Origin: SXOA01 sp046153945 | GTDB lineage: Bacteria; Planctomycetota; Planctomycetia; Pirellulales; Pirellulaceae | NCBI GenBank assembly: GCA_046153945.1 | Contig: JBJXFF010000093.1 | Coordinates: 37,210 to 101,209, forward strand | Direction: 5' to 3' | Length of the DNA stretch: 64,000 nucleotides | Shown here: in pieces, positions 61,825 to 64,000 of the stretch | Layout of the letters: each line of letters begins with the position of its first letter | How positions within the stretch are numbered: the first letter of the stretch is position 1 | The notes under the pieces: generated by a model | Told to the model about the DNA's origin: nothing | Database searches by the model: none | What the model saw: only the letters and a program-made list of their open reading frames with translations | Program-made: the position numbers and the translations under genes

Positions 61825-63099
61825 CTACTCCCTCACTTGTCCCTCTCCAAAAACCACATACTTATACGTCGTCAATTCCTTCAGCCCGCAGGGGCCGCGG
61901 GCGTGGAATTTGTCGGTGCTGATGCCGATTTCCGCCCCCAGGCCAAGTTGAAAGCCGTCGTTGAAGCGGGTGCTGGCGTTGACGATGACCGCGGCGCTAT
62001 CGACTTGGGCGGTGAACTGCCGGGCGGCGGCGAGGTCGCTCGTCACGATGGCGTCGGTATGTTTGGAGCCAAAACGGTTGATGTGGTCGATGGCTTCGCC
62101 GAGAGAGTCCACAACTTTCACCGAAATGATCGGGGCCAGAAACTCCGTGGCATAGTCGGCATCGGTCGCCGGTTTGGCGGCTGAAATGAGCTTGCGGGTC
62201 GCTTCGTCGCCGCGGATTTCGACTTCGCGGGCAGTCAGTTCCTTCCCCACGAGCGGCAGGAATTTACCGGCGACATCGGCATGGACGAGCAGCGATTCGC
62301 AGGCGTTGCAAACGCCGTAGCGGTGGCATTTGGAGTTGATGACAATGCTCTCCGCCATCTTCAGGTCCGCGATTTTGTCCACATAGACATGGCAGTTCCC
62401 CGTGAAGTGCTTAATGACCGGCATCTTCGCTTCCGCAGCGACGCGGCGAATCAGGCTCTCGCCGCCGCGAGGAATGGCGACATCGATGTACTCCGGCAGC
62501 GAGAGGAAATGGCCGACGGCATCCCGGTCGGCTGTTTCCACGAGGTGAATGGCGTCCATGGGAAGGCCGTGCTTCTTCCCCACTTCCTGCAGGATTTGCA
62601 CCACGGCCCTGCTGCTATGAGCCGCTTCCTTGCCGCCGCGAAGGATAACGGCATTGCCGCTCTTCACGCAAATGGCCGCCGCGTCCGCCGTTACGTTGGG
62701 GCGGGATTCGTAGATGAAAAAGACCACTCCCAGTGGCACACGAGTTTTCAGGACCTGTAAGCCATTTGGGCGGATGGACGATTCGATCACTTCCCCCACC
62801 GGATCTGGCAAGGCCGCCACGGCTTCCAGGCCGATGGCGATTTCCTCAATGCGGCTCGTCGTCAATTTCAGGCGGTCGATGGAGGCGTCCGTGAGTCCGT
62901 AAGCCGGAGCAGCCGCCACGTCCTTCTCATTGGCGGTCAGCAATTCCTTGGTTCGGGCGCGAATGACCTGAGCCGACTCCTTGAGCCAGGCATTTTTTCG
63001 CTCCCCCGAAACCTGCGCCAGCTCCGCGGCTCCACGCTTGGCGCGCACCGCCGCCTCGCGGCAGTAGACGGACAAACTGGTTTCGGCGGCAGCGGTCAT
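61825..63099 (-). CDS. proA: Gamma-glutamyl phosphate reductase
   Basis: 424 residues, standard length. Second step of proline synthesis, NADPH-dependent reduction of gamma-glutamyl phosphate. Aldehyde-dehydrogenase fold: LGVVFFIYESRPNVTADAAA, GNAVILRGGKEAAHSS, catalytic Cys in YGVCNACESLLVH, and STRFNDGFQLGLGAEIGIST near the end, then GLKELTTYKYVVFGEGQVR. proB is not adjacent. Same strand as fliM, gap 80 bases, so co-transcription is possible but not shown. Confidence 0.95.
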   Translation of the reverse strand: MTAAAETSLSVYCREAAVRAKRGAAELAQVSGERKNAWLKESAQVIRARTKELLTANEKDVAAAPAYGLTDASIDRLKLTTSRIEEIAIGLEAVAALPDPVGEVIESSIRPNGLQVLKTRVPLGVVFFIYESRPNVTADAAAICVKSGNAVILRGGKEAAHSSRAVVQILQEVGKKHGLPMDAIHLVETADRDAVGHFLSLPEYIDVAIPRGGESLIRRVAAEAKMPVIKHFTGNCHVYVDKIADLKMAESIVINSKCHRYGVCNACESLLVHADVAGKFLPLVGKELTAREVEIRGDEATRKLISAAKPATDADYATEFLAPIISVKVVDSLGEAIDHINRFGSKHTDAIVTSDLAAARQFTAQVDSAAVIVNASTRFNDGFQLGLGAEIGISTDKFHARGPCGLKELTTYKYVVFGEGQVRE

Positions 63100-63628
63100 G
63101 GCTCAAGGTGCGAAAAATCGGCAGATTCTCGGGACTCTGGGGAGTATCGGGCAATTCGGAAAATGGGTCAACGTCGGACTAAAAGACCAGACAATCGCTG
63201 GCCATTAGGAGTGAATTATAAGGTGATTTCAGTTTTGCATTTTGCCTCTAAAGTATTGTTATCACACAACTTGTGTTGAAATCAGTGAAAAAGGTTATAA
63301 GCGAGGTTCGAATCTCTGCTCGATGCCTCTGCCAGAGCGCGATAAGGCATTTTTCAAATGCATCGACCGGTCCGCAGACGCTCTAAGTCTTTTTGAAATC
63401 ATGGGTTACACGCCTTTCATATCTAACCGGACCAAAAAAGCGATAAGCCGCTGATAAGCCGCCACCGCTCCTGATCCATCCGCCAACAAGGATGCGTTTC
63501 CTGTGTCGGAGTTCGCACAGAACTTCCTGTTTCAGCTCTGCGCGCAAAGCCCTTCCAAGTACGATGCGCGGAATTATACTTTTATTCAGTATACAGAAGA
63601 ATCTTTTTCGATAAAGGGCAGAGACCGT
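63100..63628. other. Gene-free AT-richer stretch upstream of proA
   Basis: The first bases must hold the proA promoter. Further up, base composition becomes AT-rich; the short frame at 63242-63454 lacks a plausible start and motifs. A small stem ATGCCT / AGGCAT with TTTTTC follows at about 63323-63358. No RNA gene can be supported. Confidence 0.5.
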
Positions 63629-63729
63629 CACTGGCCCGACGCGCAAGCGAGGGAACTCCGCGCGGCACCCATAAAAATGGTTATTTCCCTTGCCATATTG
63701 AACACCCTCGCTTGCGCGTCGGGCTAGTG
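63629..63729. repeat. REP-like palindrome (copy 2)
   Basis: Arms at 63629-63654 and 63704-63729 match the arms at 33037-33118 (CGACGCGCAAGCGAGGG core) with a different 49-base centre. Lies in the gap before the DUF1801 gene. Confidence 0.93.
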
Positions 63730-63821
63730 GCCCCAGGGCATACCTTGAGGTCCGAGGCTCGCGAGACGACAATTTGACGAACGTTTCTCGGCCCGTCCCC
63801 ATGTTCCATGGCGTGAACCTC

Positions 63822-64000
63822 ATGGCTCGCAAGACATCCACAAAATCGGTAAAAGTCACCAAGAAGGCCGCCCCCAAACGGGCCAGCGCGAAGCCGGTGA
63901 AACTCCTCTCCGGCGGCAACCCTCAAATTGCGAAAGCCTATGGCGATGCCCCGGTGCAGGCCTTCATCGCGGCCATGCCGGGCTGGAAACGCGACGTCGG
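63822..64000 (+). CDS. DUF1801-family protein, 3' end cut by window
   Basis: Only the first 59 codons are in the window. Start ATG 63822 (an in-frame ATG at 63801 is the alternative). Lys/Arg/Ala-rich start (MARKTSTKSVKVTKKAAPKR) then LLSGGNPQIAKAYGDAPVQ and FIAAMPGWKRDV, the opening of DUF1801 proteins (YdhG-like). Function of the family is unclear. Confidence 0.8.
   Translation, partial: MARKTSTKSVKVTKKAAPKRASAKPVKLLSGGNPQIAKAYGDAPVQAFIAAMPGWKRDV

Noticed and set aside
63270..63330. Possible tRNA 3' part (GGTTCGAATCTC)
   Set aside because: The T-stem does not pair properly, no acceptor or anticodon stem fits upstream. At most a degraded remnant.

Overview
The window looks like chromosomal DNA of a planctomycete (phylum Planctomycetota, probably class Planctomycetia; I cannot place the genus). 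The evidence is the gene content: several paired DUF1549/DUF1553 and DUF1501 secreted proteins, a PSD1-type planctomycete cytochrome protein, formylglycine sulfatases, eukaryote-like Ser/Thr kinases, PQQ-like and YVTN propellers, and many short genes of unknown function between housekeeping genes (mutM, bioB, argH, proA, fliM, tRNA-Leu). DNA is moderately GC-rich, genes lie on both strands in short runs, and no phage, plasmid, transposase or CRISPR locus is visible.

Layout. 1-5.4 kb: end of a DUF1549/DUF1553 gene, a sulfatase, mutM, a lone receiver protein, a GNAT protein. 5.5-9 kb: Rieske protein, PSP1 protein, bioB, a class III aminotransferase. 9-15.4 kb: outer-membrane-like protein, second sulfatase, a secreted HAD-2H phosphoesterase fusion, a Gfo/Idh/MocA oxidoreductase, a zinc-ribbon protein. 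15.4-18.4 kb: MATE transporter among dense palindromic repeats. 18.4-30.6 kb: DUF1549/DUF1553 + DUF1501 pair, a kinase-TPR protein preceded by a di-haem propeller protein, thiol-redox and SGNH proteins. 30.6-42.8 kb: a DUF1501 / pre-peptidase-domain / DUF1549 group, an aldolase-bicupin fusion, a PSD1 protein. 42.9-51.7 kb: isochorismatase-ThuA fusion, Gly/Met-rich secreted protein, tRNA-Leu(CAA), and a tight four-gene operon (SGNH protein, carbamoyltransferase, SxtJ-like and SxtK/DUF5989-like membrane proteins). 51.8-64 kb: DUF4139-like secreted protein, argH, HEAT/pseudo-receiver protein, sigma-54-type activator, kinase, fliM, proA, and the start of a DUF1801 gene.

How parts may work together. 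The DUF1549/1553, DUF1501, sulfatase, PSD1 and propeller genes fit the secreted or periplasmic polymer-degradation and redox machinery typical of planctomycetes, though exact substrates are unknown. The carbamoyltransferase operon is the clearest candidate for a coherent, poorly described system: probably O-carbamoylation of an envelope or secreted molecule.

The second striking theme is repeats. At least eight families of palindromic sequence sit at gene edges. In several places they supply part of the gene: start codon plus N-terminus (MATE and PSD1 genes), stop codon (aminotransferase and oxidoreductase), or the N-terminal region before a signal peptide (the 843-residue DUF1549 protein). 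All family assignments come from reading motifs by eye; no database search was possible.
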